Assembly: GCA_944381625.1 (NCBI GenBank) | Contig: CALWLW010000009.1 | Location: forward strand, 1 to 64,000 | DNA length: 64,000 nucleotides | Direction: 5' to 3' | DNA from: an uncultured Lachnoclostridium sp. | GTDB taxonomy: Bacteria > Bacillota > Clostridia > Lachnospirales > Lachnospiraceae | Part shown: one piece after another, positions 34,722-44,094 of the stretch | Numbering within the stretch: the stretch's first letter is position 1 | Layout: every line of letters begins with the position of its first letter | Program-made: the position numbers and the translations under genes | Notes under the pieces: model-generated | The model's database searches: none | What the model saw: the letters and a program-made list of their open reading frames with translations, nothing else | Told to the model about the DNA's origin: nothing

Positions 34722-36065
34722 GTGAAGGAAGGAGTCCGGCTGACGGAAGGCCCCATTGGGAAGCAGCTTTTCTGGTTCGCGCTGCCCTTATTTGGAGGCA
34801 GCCTGATCCAGCAGCTCTATAATACGGTGGATCTGATCTTTGTGGGACAGCTTTTGGGATCGGAGGCGTCGGCAGCTGTGGGATCCGGCGGGCTTCTGGT
34901 GACGTTTATCCTTGGCCTGTTTACCGGCCTTGGCGTGGGCGTGGGAATCGCGGCCGGTCGGGCGTACGGCGGGGAGGAAGAGGAGGAACTGCACCGGATT
35001 GTACATACGGCAGAAGGCATTACGGTTCTGGGCGGCGTGGTATTTACCATTGTGGGCTGGATTTTGACACCCTGGTTTCTCCGTATGCTGAATACGCCGG
35101 AAGACATCCTGGAGATGTCCATAGTTTATCTGAGGATCTATTTCCTGAGCCTTCTGTTTATTATTGCATATAACATCAATTCGGGCATTTTAAGGGCGCT
35201 GGGCGATTCCAGGAGGCCCATGCTGTATCAGCTTGCGGGAGGGATTGCCAACGTCTTCGGCGACTGGTTCTTCCTGTATGTGCTGAAGATGGGCGTGGAA
35301 GGCGCGGCGCTGGCAACCATGCTGTCCCAGGCAATAGCCGCCATTGTGACCACCGCCCATCTGTGCAGGATGAAAGGGGCGGGACGTCTGATGCTTTCCA
35401 GAATCCGCATCTATCCCAGGACCTGCAGGCAGATCCTGGCGGTGGGCATCCCTTCCGCAGTGCAGTCCATGGTGATGACCTTTTCCAACCTGATCGTCCA
35501 GTCCCGGATCAATATCCTGGGTGTGGAGAGCATTGCGGCGTTTACGGTCTATTTTAAGGTGGAAAATCTGGTCTATCTTCCAATTCTGTCCTTCGGGCAG
35601 GCCAACGCGTCCTTTGCCAGCCAGAATATGGGTGCCGGACTCCTTGGACGGGTGAAAAAAGGGACCTGGGTCTCCATCGCCATGGGGATCGCGGTTACGG
35701 TGGCAATCAGCGCGTCGGTACTGCTGAACGCGGAATTCGTGTTCGGATGGTTCAGCACAGAAGAGGCGGTGATCCATCTGGGAGCGCAGATTGTGGCGGT
35801 CACGTTCCCGTTTTATTTCCTGTACGTGTTTCTGGAGGTCTTTGCCGGCACGATCCGCGGGGCGGGGCACGCCCTGGAGACCATGCTGATCGTGGTATTC
35901 AATCTGGTTGTAGTCAGACTGGGCGTGCTGGAAGCAGTCATGCGGATCTGGAGGAGCGTTCAGGGTGTGGCGCTGATCTATCCGGTCACATGGGCGGCCA
36001 CATCGCTGTGCCTGTTTCTTTACTATAAAAAAGGCAGATGGTGTTCCCGCCAAAAAAACGTATAA
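34722..36065 (+). CDS. MATE family efflux transporter
   Basis: 447 residues and about twelve transmembrane helices. The N-terminal GPIGKQLFWFALPLFGGSLIQQLYNTVDLIFVG is typical of the DinF/NorM group. Exports drugs or metabolites by cation antiport; the substrate is unknown. GTG start at 34722 with AGGAGGG upstream. Ends with a basic tail. The gene stands alone. Confidence 0.9.
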   Translation: MKEGVRLTEGPIGKQLFWFALPLFGGSLIQQLYNTVDLIFVGQLLGSEASAAVGSGGLLVTFILGLFTGLGVGVGIAAGRAYGGEEEEELHRIVHTAEGITVLGGVVFTIVGWILTPWFLRMLNTPEDILEMSIVYLRIYFLSLLFIIAYNINSGILRALGDSRRPMLYQLAGGIANVFGDWFFLYVLKMGVEGAALATMLSQAIAAIVTTAHLCRMKGAGRLMLSRIRIYPRTCRQILAVGIPSAVQSMVMTFSNLIVQSRINILGVESIAAFTVYFKVENLVYLPILSFGQANASFASQNMGAGLLGRVKKGTWVSIAMGIAVTVAISASVLLNAEFVFGWFSTEEAVIHLGAQIVAVTFPFYFLYVFLEVFAGTIRGAGHALETMLIVVFNLVVVRLGVLEAVMRIWRSVQGVALIYPVTWAATSLCLFLYYKKGRWCSRQKNV

Positions 36066-36146
36066 CCCCCTTCCCTGTACAAAGGTATGCAAGGACCTCT
36101 CCATGTGGAGGTATGCCAAATTGGAAGTGGAAAACTTTCTGGAAGA

Positions 36147-36375
36147 AACGTATACTGGAAATGTGTTTATAAAAGGAAATACTGTATTTCATGGAGGATG
36201 GTTCCGCCGCAGGCGGATGAAAAGGGAAACCGGTGAAAGTCCGGTACGATCCCGTCACTGTGATAGGGAGCCGGCGGCAGAAAGGCCACTGGGGCAGAAA
36301 GGCTCCGGGAAGGCGCCGCAGGCTGTGAGTTTAAGTCAGGAGACCTGCCAGACTTCCGGTGAGAAAACTCATACG
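36147..36375 (+). promoter_or_regulatory. Cobalamin (B12) riboswitch
   Basis: The B12 box AAGTCAGGAGACCTGCC is at 36333-36349. Upstream, AAAAGGGAA, then CCGGTGAAAGTCCGG, GATCCCGTCACTGTGATAGGGAG and GGCCACTGGGGC follow in the order of the adenosylcobalamin class I aptamer, and GCCGCAGGCTGTGAG precedes the box. The core spans about 36199-36349; outer P1 strands are approximate. A terminator at 36539-36565 and then an ABC importer operon follow, so cobalamin binding should lower expression of that operon. Confidence 0.93.
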
Positions 36376-36538
36376 GTGTATATGAGGACCGCATACGAAA
36401 GATACTGGTATTCTGATGAACGGAACGCAGTTCTGCCCTGCCGTGGGAGACAGATGTTTCCATGCCTGCATCGCTGCCGGTTTCATGCCCTGCATGTTTA
36501 TAAGGGGGCATTGGCCTTTTATATGTTGTTGACATTGG

Positions 36539-36565
36539 AGCCTGTGAGTCACAGGCTTATTTTTA
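36539..36565 (+). terminator. Terminator of the riboswitch leader
   Basis: AGCCTGTG-AGT-CACAGGCT followed by TATTTTTAT, 57 bp before the first gene of the operon. This is the probable expression platform of the B12 riboswitch or the end of the attenuated leader. Confidence 0.8.
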
Positions 36566-36621
36566 TGCAGATCTTTTTATAGGTGCAGAAAATTTATAAT
36601 ATGCAAAGGAAGGGATTGACT

Positions 36622-38241
36622 ATGAAAAAGACATGGAAGAGAACGCTGTCTGTGGGTATCACGGCAGCATTGGCGGCAGGTATGCTGGCAGGCTGCGGCG
36701 GTTCCGCGGATACGGCAGGCTCCGCGGGTACCTCGGGTACGCAGAGCGGTGCAGGCGCAGACGGGGAGAAGGTGCTGACCTTCGGATGCCAGAACTACGG
36801 CGACGGACTGGTGGACCCCACGAACCAGACGAACGCGGCCTGGAACCTCATGCGTTACGGCGTGGGCGAGGCGCTGTTCAAATTCAACGACAATATGGAA
36901 GTAGAGCCTTGGCTGGCAGAATCCTATGAGGTGACCGACGATCACCTGACCTGGACCATCAAGCTGAGGGATGATGTGAAATTTTCCGATGGCTGTGAGA
37001 TGACGGCCACGAAGGTAAAGGAATCCCTGGACCGTCTGAAAGTGGAAGGCCCCAAAGGCTCTTCGGGCCCGGAGAAATTCCTGGAATATGAAGCGGAGAT
37101 CACCGCGGACGACGCGGCCAACACCATTACCATCCAGACTGTGACCGCGTACCCGAACCTGCCGGGCAACCTGGCTTATCCGGTTATGGCGATTGTGGAC
37201 GTGGCGGATACCACCGACTGGAACAACGGCGTCATCGGTACCGGTCCCTATGTGATCGAGACTTTCACGGACCAGGTGGGGTATACGCTTGTGGCTAATG
37301 AAAATTATCGGGAAGAGGTTCCCTACGACCGGGTGGAGCTGCTGTACATGAGCGACGCCAGCGCGAAGGCCATGGCGCTTAAGAACGGCCAGGTGGACCT
37401 GGTGGAGAACATCACCAATGTAAGCGACATTCAGGAACTGCAGAACGATGAGAACTTCACCGTGGATATCGCCAGCGGCGTGCGCTGCGGCTTCTCATGG
37501 ATCAACTTTAACGGCGTGCTTGGCAACGATGCCCTGCGCCAGGCAGTGATCATGGGCATCGACGATGAAGCCATCTGTGCTTCCAACCTGATCGGCGGCC
37601 TGTATACGCCGGGATATTCCGTGCTGCCCTCCAACCTGGAGTACGGCTATGATACGCTGGAGAATCCGTTCGCCTTTGATGTGGAAGCGGCCACGAAGCT
37701 GCTGGACGACGCCGGCATCGTGGATACCGACGGCAACGGCATCCGGGAACTGGACGGACAGGACATCGTTCTGGATTATGTATATTATGACAACCGCCTG
37801 CTGAAAGAGTTCGCTCAGGCTCATCATCAGTATCTGACCGCCATCGGCATCGAAGTCAATGAGCGGGAGGGAAGCTCCGACGACCAGTGGAGCAGCCTGG
37901 TGGCCGGCGACTACGACTTTAACGCGAATAACTGGACGACCGTAGGAAACGGCGATCCTACCGAGTATATGGCCAACTGGTGCAGCACCTCTTCCGCAAA
38001 CTATTGCGGTTATGTGAACGAAGAGTATGATAAGCTTTACGCGCAGCTGGTGACGGAGACAGATCCAGATACCCGTACGGAGATCATCACCCGCCTGCAG
38101 CAGATCCTCATCGACGACGCGGCAGTACTGGTGGACGGCTACTACAACAGCTCCATGATCTATTCCAGGAACGTGGGCTACGCGCATATCCATACGGCAG
38201 ACTATTACTGGCTGAGCACGGAGATTGTCCCGGCCGAGTAA
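36622..38241 (+). CDS. ABC importer receptor lipoprotein, NikA/OppA type (SBP_bac_5)
   Basis: 539 residues. Lipoprotein signal with cleavage at MLAGC, cysteine 25, then a Gly/Ser/Ala linker. The mature protein has the family-5 fold (YGVGEALFKFNDNMEVEPWLAESYEV; LTWTIKLRDDVKFSDG; GTGPYVIETF). This family binds peptides, nickel or metal-opine complexes. It is the first gene behind a B12 riboswitch. The ATG at 36622 follows GGAAGGG. The substrate cannot be read from the sequence. Confidence 0.92.
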   Translation: MKKTWKRTLSVGITAALAAGMLAGCGGSADTAGSAGTSGTQSGAGADGEKVLTFGCQNYGDGLVDPTNQTNAAWNLMRYGVGEALFKFNDNMEVEPWLAESYEVTDDHLTWTIKLRDDVKFSDGCEMTATKVKESLDRLKVEGPKGSSGPEKFLEYEAEITADDAANTITIQTVTAYPNLPGNLAYPVMAIVDVADTTDWNNGVIGTGPYVIETFTDQVGYTLVANENYREEVPYDRVELLYMSDASAKAMALKNGQVDLVENITNVSDIQELQNDENFTVDIASGVRCGFSWINFNGVLGNDALRQAVIMGIDDEAICASNLIGGLYTPGYSVLPSNLEYGYDTLENPFAFDVEAATKLLDDAGIVDTDGNGIRELDGQDIVLDYVYYDNRLLKEFAQAHHQYLTAIGIEVNEREGSSDDQWSSLVAGDYDFNANNWTTVGNGDPTEYMANWCSTSSANYCGYVNEEYDKLYAQLVTETDPDTRTEIITRLQQILIDDAAVLVDGYYNSSMIYSRNVGYAHIHTADYYWLSTEIVPAE

Positions 38242-38266
38242 GCTGGCAGGTAAGGGGAGTGATAGT

Positions 38267-39205
38267 GTGACAAAGAAACAACTTATTTCCAGGCTGCTGC
38301 AGATTGTAGTGGTATTGATCGGGATCAGCTTTCTGACCTTTCTGCTGACCTATTTATCGCCGGGCGATCCGGTGCGGACCATGCTGAGCGCCACCGGTGT
38401 GATGCCCAGTGAAGAGCTGGTACAGTCCATCCGCGACCAGATGGGGCTGAACGATCCGTTCTTCACCCAGTACTTCCGGTGGCTGGGGAACTGCCTGCAC
38501 GGGGATTTCGGAAATTCCTATTCCTTCAGCAAACCTGTGGTGACGCTTCTGGCGGCCCGGCTGTGGCCCACCCTGAAGCTGACCATCTTCTCCATGGTTC
38601 TGATGCTGCTTGTATCCGTGCCTCTTGGCATGTGTTCGGCAGTGTATAAGAACTCCTGGGTGGACAACCTGGTGAGGGGCGTTACGTTCCTGGGCATCTC
38701 CATGCCGAACTTCTGGGTGGGACTTTTGCTGATGCTGGTGTTCTGTGTACAGGTCAACTGGCTTCCGGTTATCTGCTCCGGAGGGGATTTTAAGAGTATG
38801 ATCCTGCCCTCCGTGACGCTGGCCATCGCCATGTCGTCCAAGTATACGAGGCAGGTACGTACGGCGGTGCTGGAGGAACTGAGCCAGGATTACGTGACAG
38901 GCGCCAGGGCGAGAGGCGTGCCGGAGTGGAAGATTCTCTGGCTGAATGTATTTCCCAACTCCCTCCTGCCCCTGATCACCATGCTGGGCCTTTCCGCAGG
39001 CTCCCTGCTGGGCGGTACTTCCGTGGTGGAAGTGATCTTTTCCTATCCCGGCCTGGGAAACCTGGCGGTGTCGGCGATCACTTCCTGCGATTATAACCTG
39101 ATTCAGGGATATGTACTGTGGATCGCGCTGATTTACATGGCGATCAACCTGATTGTGGATATATCTTATAATTTCGTGGATCCGCGGATGAGAGTGAAGA
39201 GGTGA
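38267..39205 (+). CDS. ABC importer permease, DppB/NikB type
   Basis: 312 residues and six helices. The N-terminal ISFLTFLLTYLSPGDPVRTML and the EAA-type coupling loop (DYVTGARARGVPEWKILWLNVF) are typical. GTG start at 38267, with AAGGGGAGTG upstream. Stop 5 bp before the next permease. Second subunit of the B12-regulated importer. Confidence 0.92.
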   Translation: MTKKQLISRLLQIVVVLIGISFLTFLLTYLSPGDPVRTMLSATGVMPSEELVQSIRDQMGLNDPFFTQYFRWLGNCLHGDFGNSYSFSKPVVTLLAARLWPTLKLTIFSMVLMLLVSVPLGMCSAVYKNSWVDNLVRGVTFLGISMPNFWVGLLLMLVFCVQVNWLPVICSGGDFKSMILPSVTLAIAMSSKYTRQVRTAVLEELSQDYVTGARARGVPEWKILWLNVFPNSLLPLITMLGLSAGSLLGGTSVVEVIFSYPGLGNLAVSAITSCDYNLIQGYVLWIALIYMAINLIVDISYNFVDPRMRVKR

Positions 39206-39210
39206 GACAG

Positions 39211-40131
39211 ATGAAAAAGGAAAATTTCTTTATTAAAAGTCTCATATCCCGCAAAAATCGGGATATGAGACCCTCGCGGCAGTCGCCAAATGGACATGCA
39301 AGCATGTCCGCTTGGCTCGTTGCCCGCGGGAATAAGACCTTCACGATCTTTGGGATCCTTGCGATTCTGATTGTTCTGACGGCTGTCTTCGCCCCGGTAA
39401 TTACCGGGGGAGTCAGCCCCACAGAAGGGGAACTGATGAACGCGATTCAGCCGCCGGGACCGGGACACATTTTTGGAACGGATAAACTGGGCAGGGATAT
39501 CTTTACCCGTGTTATTTATGGAGCCAGAATTTCACTGACGGCCGCCTTTGCGGTGGTGATCCTGATCTTTGTAATCGGTACGTTTCTGGGGATCCTAGCC
39601 GGATATTTCGGCGGCGTCGTGGATACGGTGATCATGCGTATCGCAGATATGCTGATCTCTTTCCCGGGCCTGGTACTGGCCCTGGCTGTGGCAGGTATCA
39701 TGGGAGCCAGCATCCGCAACGCGGTCATTGCCATCGCTGTGGTGAGCTGGACAAAATACGCCCGTCTGGCCCGAAGCCTGGTGCTGAAGATCCGCCACCG
39801 GGATTTTGTGGCGGCGGCCATCGTAAGCGGCTCCAAAACACCCTATATACTGTTCCGCTACATGCTGCCTAATGCCCTGCCCACGCTGGTGATCACGGCG
39901 GCGACGGATATCGGAAGCATGATGCTGGAGCTGGCGTCCCTGTCTTTCCTGGGCTTCGGCGCCAAAGCGCCGGCCGCGGAGTGGGGCCTGATGCTGAATG
40001 AAGGGCGGGCTTATATGCAGGCCGCTCCCTGGCTGATGGTATTCCCCGGCCTGGCAATTTTCATCACGGTGGTGGTCTTCAATATGCTGGGCGACAGTCT
40101 CCGGGATATTCTGGATCCGAGAGACGAGTAG
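39211..40131 (+). CDS. ABC importer permease, DppC/NikC type, with an in-frame repeat in its N-tail
   Basis: 306 residues. The membrane part is ordinary DppC (FGTDKLGRDIFTRVIYGARIS; EAA loop RDFVAAAIVSGSKTPYILFRYML). The cytosolic N-tail is unusually long. Residues about 10-45 (LISRKNRDMRPSRQSPNGHA and on) are encoded by perfect DNA hairpins at 39239-39271 and 39292-39309, so the tail appears to contain an inserted palindromic element kept in frame. ATG at 39211 after AGAGGTGAG. Confidence 0.9.
   Translation: MKKENFFIKSLISRKNRDMRPSRQSPNGHASMSAWLVARGNKTFTIFGILAILIVLTAVFAPVITGGVSPTEGELMNAIQPPGPGHIFGTDKLGRDIFTRVIYGARISLTAAFAVVILIFVIGTFLGILAGYFGGVVDTVIMRIADMLISFPGLVLALAVAGIMGASIRNAVIAIAVVSWTKYARLARSLVLKIRHRDFVAAAIVSGSKTPYILFRYMLPNALPTLVITAATDIGSMMLELASLSFLGFGAKAPAAEWGLMLNEGRAYMQAAPWLMVFPGLAIFITVVVFNMLGDSLRDILDPRDE
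39239..39330. repeat. Palindromic element inserted inside a permease gene
   Basis: GTCTCATATCCCG and CGGGATATGAGAC pair perfectly over 13 bp around CAAAAAT (39239-39271). GGACATGC-AA-GCATGTCC is a second perfect hairpin (39292-39309) with CCAA/TTGG flanks. The length keeps the permease frame open. It is similar in idea to Rickettsia palindromic elements. Confidence 0.6.
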
Positions 40132-40146
40132 GAGGTGCGTGAAGAG

Positions 40147-40935
40147 ATGGCAATGCTTGAATTAAAAGATGTTACAATTTCTTATAAAAACGTACCTGCC
40201 GTACAGAATGTGAACCTGAGCCTGGAGGAAGGAGAGATATGCAGTATCGTGGGAGAGAGCGGAAGCGGCAAGACCACGGTGATCCGCGCAGTCCTAGGTC
40301 TTCTGGCGGGCGGCGGAAAAGTGACGAAAGGCGATATCCTTTTTGACGGGGAGACGCTCCTCACCAGGTCGGGAGAGGAATGGCGGAAGCTGAGAGGTAC
40401 GAAGATCTCCATGATCTTCCAGGATTCCGGGGCCATGATGAACCCCACCAGGAAGATCGGAGACTGTTTCGTGGAATATATCAGAACCCACGAAAATATC
40501 AGTAAAAAAGACGCCTGGGAAAAAGGCGTCAAAATGCTGGAGAACATGCGTCTTCCCAACGGAGACAATGTGATGCGGAGTTATCCGTTCCAGCTGTCCG
40601 GCGGTATGCGCCAGAGGGTGGGTATCGCCATGGGCATGACCTATCAGCCGAAGCTTCTGCTGGCGGACGAGCCCACCAGCGCCCTGGATGTGACGACTCA
40701 GGCTCAGATTATCCGTCAGTTCATGGAACTGCGGGAGGAGTATGGAACCAGTATCATTATGGTGACGCACAATCTGGGCGTGGCCGCGTATATGTCCGAC
40801 TATATAGTAGTCATGAAGGACGGTATCATAGAGGATGAAGGCACAAGGGACTATATTCTGAAAGGAACCAGGAAGGAGTATACGAAGACGCTTCTTGACG
40901 CGGTTCCATCCCTGGGAGGTGTGCGTTATGTTTGA
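40147..40935 (+). CDS. ABC importer ATPase, DppD/NikD type
   Basis: 262 residues. Walker A GESGSGKTT, signature LSGGMRQRV, Walker B LLLADEPTSALD, and H-loop VTHNLG are all intact. AGGAGGTG lies 8 bp before the ATG at 40147. It overlaps the partner ATPase gene by 8 bp. It ends without the C-terminal oligopeptide/dipeptide zinc-cluster domain that its partner has. Confidence 0.92.
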   Translation: MAMLELKDVTISYKNVPAVQNVNLSLEEGEICSIVGESGSGKTTVIRAVLGLLAGGGKVTKGDILFDGETLLTRSGEEWRKLRGTKISMIFQDSGAMMNPTRKIGDCFVEYIRTHENISKKDAWEKGVKMLENMRLPNGDNVMRSYPFQLSGGMRQRVGIAMGMTYQPKLLLADEPTSALDVTTQAQIIRQFMELREEYGTSIIMVTHNLGVAAYMSDYIVVMKDGIIEDEGTRDYILKGTRKEYTKTLLDAVPSLGGVRYV

Positions 40936-41887
40936 TGAAAAAGACGTGATCCTGGAGGCGAAACATATCACGCGGAAATTTCCGGCCTCCGGTGGACGCA
41001 CGCTGACTGCCTGCAGTGATGTGAGTTTGAAATTATATAAGGGCAAGACCCTGGGGCTGGTGGGAGAGTCCGGCTGTGGGAAGAGCACCTTTATGCGCTT
41101 CCTGGTATCTCTGGATACGCCCACGGAGGGAGAGATCTTCTTCCATGGGAAAAATATTACACAGCTGAAAGGCGAGGAACTGCGCCAGAACCGTCAGTAT
41201 ATCCAGATGGTGTTCCAGGATCCTTCGGCGTCTTTTAACCCGAAGATGAAGATCCGGGATATTATCTGCGAACCGCTGATGAATTTTAAGCGGATCAAAG
41301 CCAGTGAAAAAGACGCGGTGGCGCGTAAGTTCCTGGAGATGGTGGATCTGCCGGGCGAATTCGCAGACCGGTATCCCCACAATATGTCCGGCGGACAGCG
41401 GCAGCGTGTGGCCATCGCCCGTGCCATCGCGCTGGAGCCGGAGATCATCGTCATGGACGAGGCCACCTGCGCGCTGGACGTGTCGGTACAGAAGACGATC
41501 ATCGAGCTGGTGGTGGGCCTGCAGAAACAGAAAAATATTTCCATCGGGTTCATCGCCCATGACCTGGGACTGATCCAGTCCTTTGCCCATCAGATCGCGG
41601 TGATGTATCTGGGAACGATTGTGGAAGTGCTGCCCGGCGAGGAGATCAGCACCAGTGCCATGCATCCCTATACCCAGGCGCTGCTGGGCGCGGTGTTCGA
41701 TCTGAACATGGATTTCTCCAAAAAGATTGAGAGCATTGAGAGCGAAGCGCCCAGTCCGCTGGACGTACCGCCCGGCTGTCCGTTCCAGAACCGCTGCGAC
41801 CGGTGCATGGAAATCTGCAGGGAAAAACGGCCGGCGCTCATAGATGTGGCAAAAGGGCATCAGGTGGCCTGCCACTTGTATACCTAA
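40928..41887 (+). CDS. ABC importer ATPase, DppF/NikE type
   Basis: 319 residues. Walker A GESGCGKST, signature MSGGQRQRV, Walker B IIVMDEATCALD. The C-terminal PGCPFQNRCDRCMEICREKRPAL carries the cysteine pattern typical of peptide-transporter ATPases, which can hold an iron-sulfur cluster. The start at 40928 overlaps the stop of the first ATPase gene and follows GGGAGGTG. Confidence 0.92.
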   Translation: MFDEKDVILEAKHITRKFPASGGRTLTACSDVSLKLYKGKTLGLVGESGCGKSTFMRFLVSLDTPTEGEIFFHGKNITQLKGEELRQNRQYIQMVFQDPSASFNPKMKIRDIICEPLMNFKRIKASEKDAVARKFLEMVDLPGEFADRYPHNMSGGQRQRVAIARAIALEPEIIVMDEATCALDVSVQKTIIELVVGLQKQKNISIGFIAHDLGLIQSFAHQIAVMYLGTIVEVLPGEEISTSAMHPYTQALLGAVFDLNMDFSKKIESIESEAPSPLDVPPGCPFQNRCDRCMEICREKRPALIDVAKGHQVACHLYT

Positions 41888-41902
41888 AAGGAGAAGCATA
41901 AA

Positions 41903-42865
41903 GTGAAAACGAATTTAGTATTGGATCATCTTACGGCGAAGCCGGGAGAAAAAATTTCCGGATATATGAAAATCATCAACACGGAGCTGGAGATTCCGGT
42001 CACCCTGATCTGCGGCACCCAAGAGGGTCCTGCTGTTCTTGTGACGGGAGGCATCCACAACGCGGAATATGTGGGGATCCAGGCGGCCATGGAACTGTGC
42101 GCGGAATTGGACCCGTCGAAGCTGTGCGGGGATGTGATCATCTTTCCGCTGGTGAACCGTTCCGGTTTTGAACACCGGACCATGAGCATGGTCTATGAGG
42201 ACGGGAAGAATATCAACCGCGAATTTCCGGGGAATCCGGAAGGGACGACGACGGAGCGGATCTGCCATACCTTTGTGGAAAAGATCTTCCCCAGGGTGGA
42301 TTACTATATGGACCTGCACTGCGGCGACGGATATGAAGCGCTGTACCCTCATGTGTATACACTGGGAGCAGCCGCCCCCGACGTGAACCGCGCGTCCGAC
42401 GCCATGGCAAGGGCTGTGAACATGGATTTCCGGTATCCGTCCAAAAACGCCTCAGGAGGCGCCTACAACCATGCGGGAAGTATGGGTGTGCCGGGGATTC
42501 TTCTGGAGCGAGGATCAAGATCTCTGTGGAGCCGGGAAGAGGTGGAGGCGGACAAGGAAGACGTCCGCAACGTGCTTCGGTATCTGCATGTGCTGGAAGG
42601 CGAGGCAAAAGTATACGACGGCGTCCAGAGGGAGCTGCGGGACGGGTATTTTCTGGAAGCGGATGATACCGGCCTGTGGTATCCATGTTATCAGGTGGGC
42701 GACCGTTTTGAAAAGGGCGCTCTTCTTGGAACCATAAAAGATTATATGGGCAATGTGGTGAAAGAATACTATGCCCAGGTGAGCGGGATACTGCTCATAC
42801 AGACGATCAGCCTGAACGTCCTGAAGGGCGGTGCAATGCTCTCTTATTGTGAATTAAAAGATTAG
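41903..42865 (+). CDS. AstE/AspA family zinc hydrolase (succinylglutamate desuccinylase/aspartoacylase type)
   Basis: 320 residues, M14-like fold. The zinc ligands are H52 and E55 in GGIHNAEY and H139 in DLHCGDG; NREFPG (105-110) is the family substrate motif, and the C-terminus has the beta-rich cap (GDRFEKGALLGTIKDYMGN). Family members remove acyl groups from amino acids. The GTG start at 41903 follows AAAAGGAGAAG. It lies 16 bp after the ATPase gene, so its substrate is probably what the transporter brings in. The predicted protein has no signal peptide and is cytoplasmic. Confidence 0.88.
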   Translation: MKTNLVLDHLTAKPGEKISGYMKIINTELEIPVTLICGTQEGPAVLVTGGIHNAEYVGIQAAMELCAELDPSKLCGDVIIFPLVNRSGFEHRTMSMVYEDGKNINREFPGNPEGTTTERICHTFVEKIFPRVDYYMDLHCGDGYEALYPHVYTLGAAAPDVNRASDAMARAVNMDFRYPSKNASGGAYNHAGSMGVPGILLERGSRSLWSREEVEADKEDVRNVLRYLHVLEGEAKVYDGVQRELRDGYFLEADDTGLWYPCYQVGDRFEKGALLGTIKDYMGNVVKEYYAQVSGILLIQTISLNVLKGGAMLSYCELKD

Positions 42866-42888
42866 AGGGGTCGAAAGGAAGGATGAGG

Positions 42889-44091
42889 ATGAGACATATA
42901 TGGGTATGGCTCTCTGCTCTTCTGGTCTCCGCGGCCCTGACGGGCTGCGGAGGCGTCTCCCAAAAAGAGACCGAAGCAGCGCAGGAAGACCAGACACATA
43001 AAATCGGCGTGCTGGTATACAATCTGGCGGACGGGGAAGTGATGTCGTTCCGCAGTTATCTGGAAAATTATATCATGGAGTGTTTCCCTGATGTGGAGTT
43101 CTACTATTCAGACAGTGTTTCAGACGAGGAAGGGATTCAAGAATTCCTGGCTCTGGCTCGTGAGAACGGGGTAGAAGGGATCATGTCTTTCCTGTCCTAT
43201 GATCTGGAGGAAGAAGTCGCCGCGTGTGAAGAATATGAGATGTACTATCTCATGGCGTCGGGAACGGTGGCGGAGGACGCGTTCCATGCCGTGGAGGACA
43301 GCCCCCGTTTTCTGGGTGTGGTAGGCCCCGGTACGGATGTGGAATACCAGGCGGGAAAAGAGATGGCAGAATACTTCATGGAAGAAACAGCCGGAGATTC
43401 CTATCTGATTTACAGCGGCGGAGCGGCGCAGGGCAATGAGATGCACCGGATCCGTACACAGGCGATTCTGGAGACGCTGGAAGAGGGGTACGGCGTGACC
43501 TTTGATACGCCGGCCGAAGAACTGGCATTGACGGAGGAACCTGTAAAATTGCAGTCAGGCAGCCTGGAAGTAGGCATTTATCCGGGATTTGTCCGTCTGG
43601 ACGGAGTGCGCGAGGGCGCGGCGAAGGAGCTGGACAGCGGCGCTTACGACAGCGCCATGGCAGTGCTCCCGGTAGGCCCTCTGGTGGAGGAAGCAAGGGG
43701 TTCCAACATCCCGCTGGGAACCGTGGATGCGTATACAGAAGGGAACCAGACCCTGTTCAACAGCGGTGACCTGAACTATGTAACCGGAAAATACAGTTCG
43801 ATCATCGGGCCGTCCTTTGCGGTCATGTATAATGCGGTCAAAGGCTATGCGGAGGATTTCCGTCAGGATGGGAAAGCGTTTCAGATCCAGCAGGGCTTCT
43901 GGAGCTCTTCCAGCGCCGAGGACTATGGAGAAAAGTACAGCCTGGCCTCGGCGATTTATGTAAATGCCTATAATTTTGAGGATCTGCAGCATGTGTGCAG
44001 GGATTATAACCCGGACGCCACGCTGGACGACCTGATTGCACTGGTTTCGGCGTATACATATGAGGACGCCCTTGCCAGAAGAGGAGAGTAG
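42889..44091 (+). CDS. Periplasmic-binding-protein-like lipoprotein, type 1 fold
   Basis: 400 residues. Lipoprotein signal (WLSALLVSAALTGC, cysteine 20). HKIGVLVYNLADGEVMSFRSYLENY is the first strand-helix of a LacI/ribose-binding type fold; an acidic, Ser/Tyr-rich body follows. The substrate is unknown. It has no permease of its own here and may act as a second receptor for the importer or as a sensor. ATG at 42889 preferred over 42883 because of spacing to GAAAGGAAGG. The stop is followed immediately by the P-ATPase remnant, in the same frame. Confidence 0.78.
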   Translation: MRHIWVWLSALLVSAALTGCGGVSQKETEAAQEDQTHKIGVLVYNLADGEVMSFRSYLENYIMECFPDVEFYYSDSVSDEEGIQEFLALARENGVEGIMSFLSYDLEEEVAACEEYEMYYLMASGTVAEDAFHAVEDSPRFLGVVGPGTDVEYQAGKEMAEYFMEETAGDSYLIYSGGAAQGNEMHRIRTQAILETLEEGYGVTFDTPAEELALTEEPVKLQSGSLEVGIYPGFVRLDGVREGAAKELDSGAYDSAMAVLPVGPLVEEARGSNIPLGTVDAYTEGNQTLFNSGDLNYVTGKYSSIIGPSFAVMYNAVKGYAEDFRQDGKAFQIQQGFWSSSSAEDYGEKYSLASAIYVNAYNFEDLQHVCRDYNPDATLDDLIALVSAYTYEDALARRGE

Positions 44092-44094
44092 GGC

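Noticed and set aside
36103-36582. Open frame covering the B12 riboswitch
   Set aside because: The region is explained by the aptamer and its terminator; the peptide has no recognisable feature.
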